This document shows positions 63,899 through 64,000 of a stretch of DNA of 64,000 nucleotides, piece after piece (the first letter of the stretch is position 1; each line of letters starts with the position of its first letter). The notes beneath the pieces were generated by a model. That model did not search any database. It saw nothing but the letters and a program-made list of their open reading frames with translations, and was not told the DNA's origin. This DNA is from JACVRW01 sp963825345 (GTDB lineage: Bacteria; Actinomycetota; Thermoleophilia; Solirubrobacterales; Thermoleophilaceae): the NCBI GenBank assembly GCA_963825345.1, contig CAWGSQ010000005.1:248001-312000 (forward strand), given 5' to 3'. Position numbers and translations under genes: made by a program.

Positions 63899-64000
63899 TC
63901 GAGCCCCTCCGTCTCCGGCAGACCGAGCATCAGGTTCAGGTCCTGCACCGCCTGCCCGGCGGCGCCCTTCCAGAGGTTGTCGATCGCCGCCAGCACGATC
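63895..64000 (-). CDS. argC: N-acetyl-gamma-glutamyl-phosphate reductase (C-terminal part, cut by window edge)
   Basis: The last 34 codons read IVLAAIDNLWKGAAGQAVQD followed by LNLMLGLPETEGLE and TGA. NLWKGAAGQAVQxLNLMLGLPExxGL is the invariant ArgC C-terminus. The stop overlaps the argJ GTG by 4 nt. First gene of the argCJBDG operon; the rest lies beyond position 64000. Confidence 0.93.
   Translation of the reverse strand, partial: IVLAAIDNLWKGAAGQAVQDLNLMLGLPETEGLE

Overview
The window is GC-rich throughout and very densely coded: no gap exceeds 170 bp and many neighbours overlap by 1 to 4 nt. It has the look of an actinobacterium of the Thermoleophilia/Solirubrobacterales type. The grounds are a six-gene mce operon, menaquinone biosynthesis, indirect amidation by GatCAB, tandem DUF1990 proteins, many GTG starts, and TANNNT boxes 6 to 10 nt before start codons in place of Shine-Dalgarno sites. 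The lineage is an inference; there is no rRNA gene here. I saw no tRNA, rRNA, CRISPR array, IS element or prophage.

Layout. 1-4444: serine and branched-chain amino acid genes on the minus strand (serA, a class V aminotransferase, a DUF4190 membrane protein, ilvC). 4572-11771: menaquinone genes (menB-menA-menC forward; a V4R-GAF-GGDEF diguanylate cyclase; menH and menD back to back with 9 bp between their start codons). 12490-22669: six overlapping MCE genes with no YrbE permease or ATPase, preceded on the same strand by an isochorismate synthase gene whose 5' end is frameshifted. 22752-25524: ilvN, ilvB and two small membrane proteins. 25546-28929: double GNAT, type II NADH dehydrogenase and small unknowns. 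28926-32025: gatCAB. 32050-35348: methyltransferase, GNAT, thioesterase, two membrane proteins, folD. 35379-38636: a UvrD/PcrA helicase split by a 358-residue intein. 38667-40351: ABC exporter. 40378-43959: queuosine-salvage-type protein, a frameshifted AbiEi/DUF559-type gene, cysE-cysK. 44232-48002: DUF1990 pair, secreted proteins, an RTX protein. 48000-51054: Rrf2 regulator, VanZ protein, NarL-type histidine kinase and an HDOD-LuxR protein. 51104-57187: gltX, nfo, a Cys-rich protein, dnaE. 57260-59202: two secreted proteins. 59249-64000: the arginine operon argC-J-B-D-G, with argC cut by the window edge.

How the genes fit together. Serine (serA, putative transaminase, cysE, cysK), valine/leucine/isoleucine (ilvB, N, C) and arginine (argCJBDG) biosynthesis are well represented. 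Menaquinone synthesis has menF, D, H, C, B and A, but menE and the final methyltransferase are not in the window; the type II NADH dehydrogenase would reduce the product. A GluRS lacking the usual zinc-binding segment occurs with GatCAB, which suits indirect Gln-tRNA formation.

The most noteworthy signals are the helicase intein with a GIY-YIG-like insert, a consistent leaderless promoter architecture that in three divergent pairs uses one shared TA step for both -10 boxes, two back-to-back start pairs 8 to 9 bp apart, and two one-base frameshifts (menF and the AbiEi-like gene) that are either assembly errors or real lesions.
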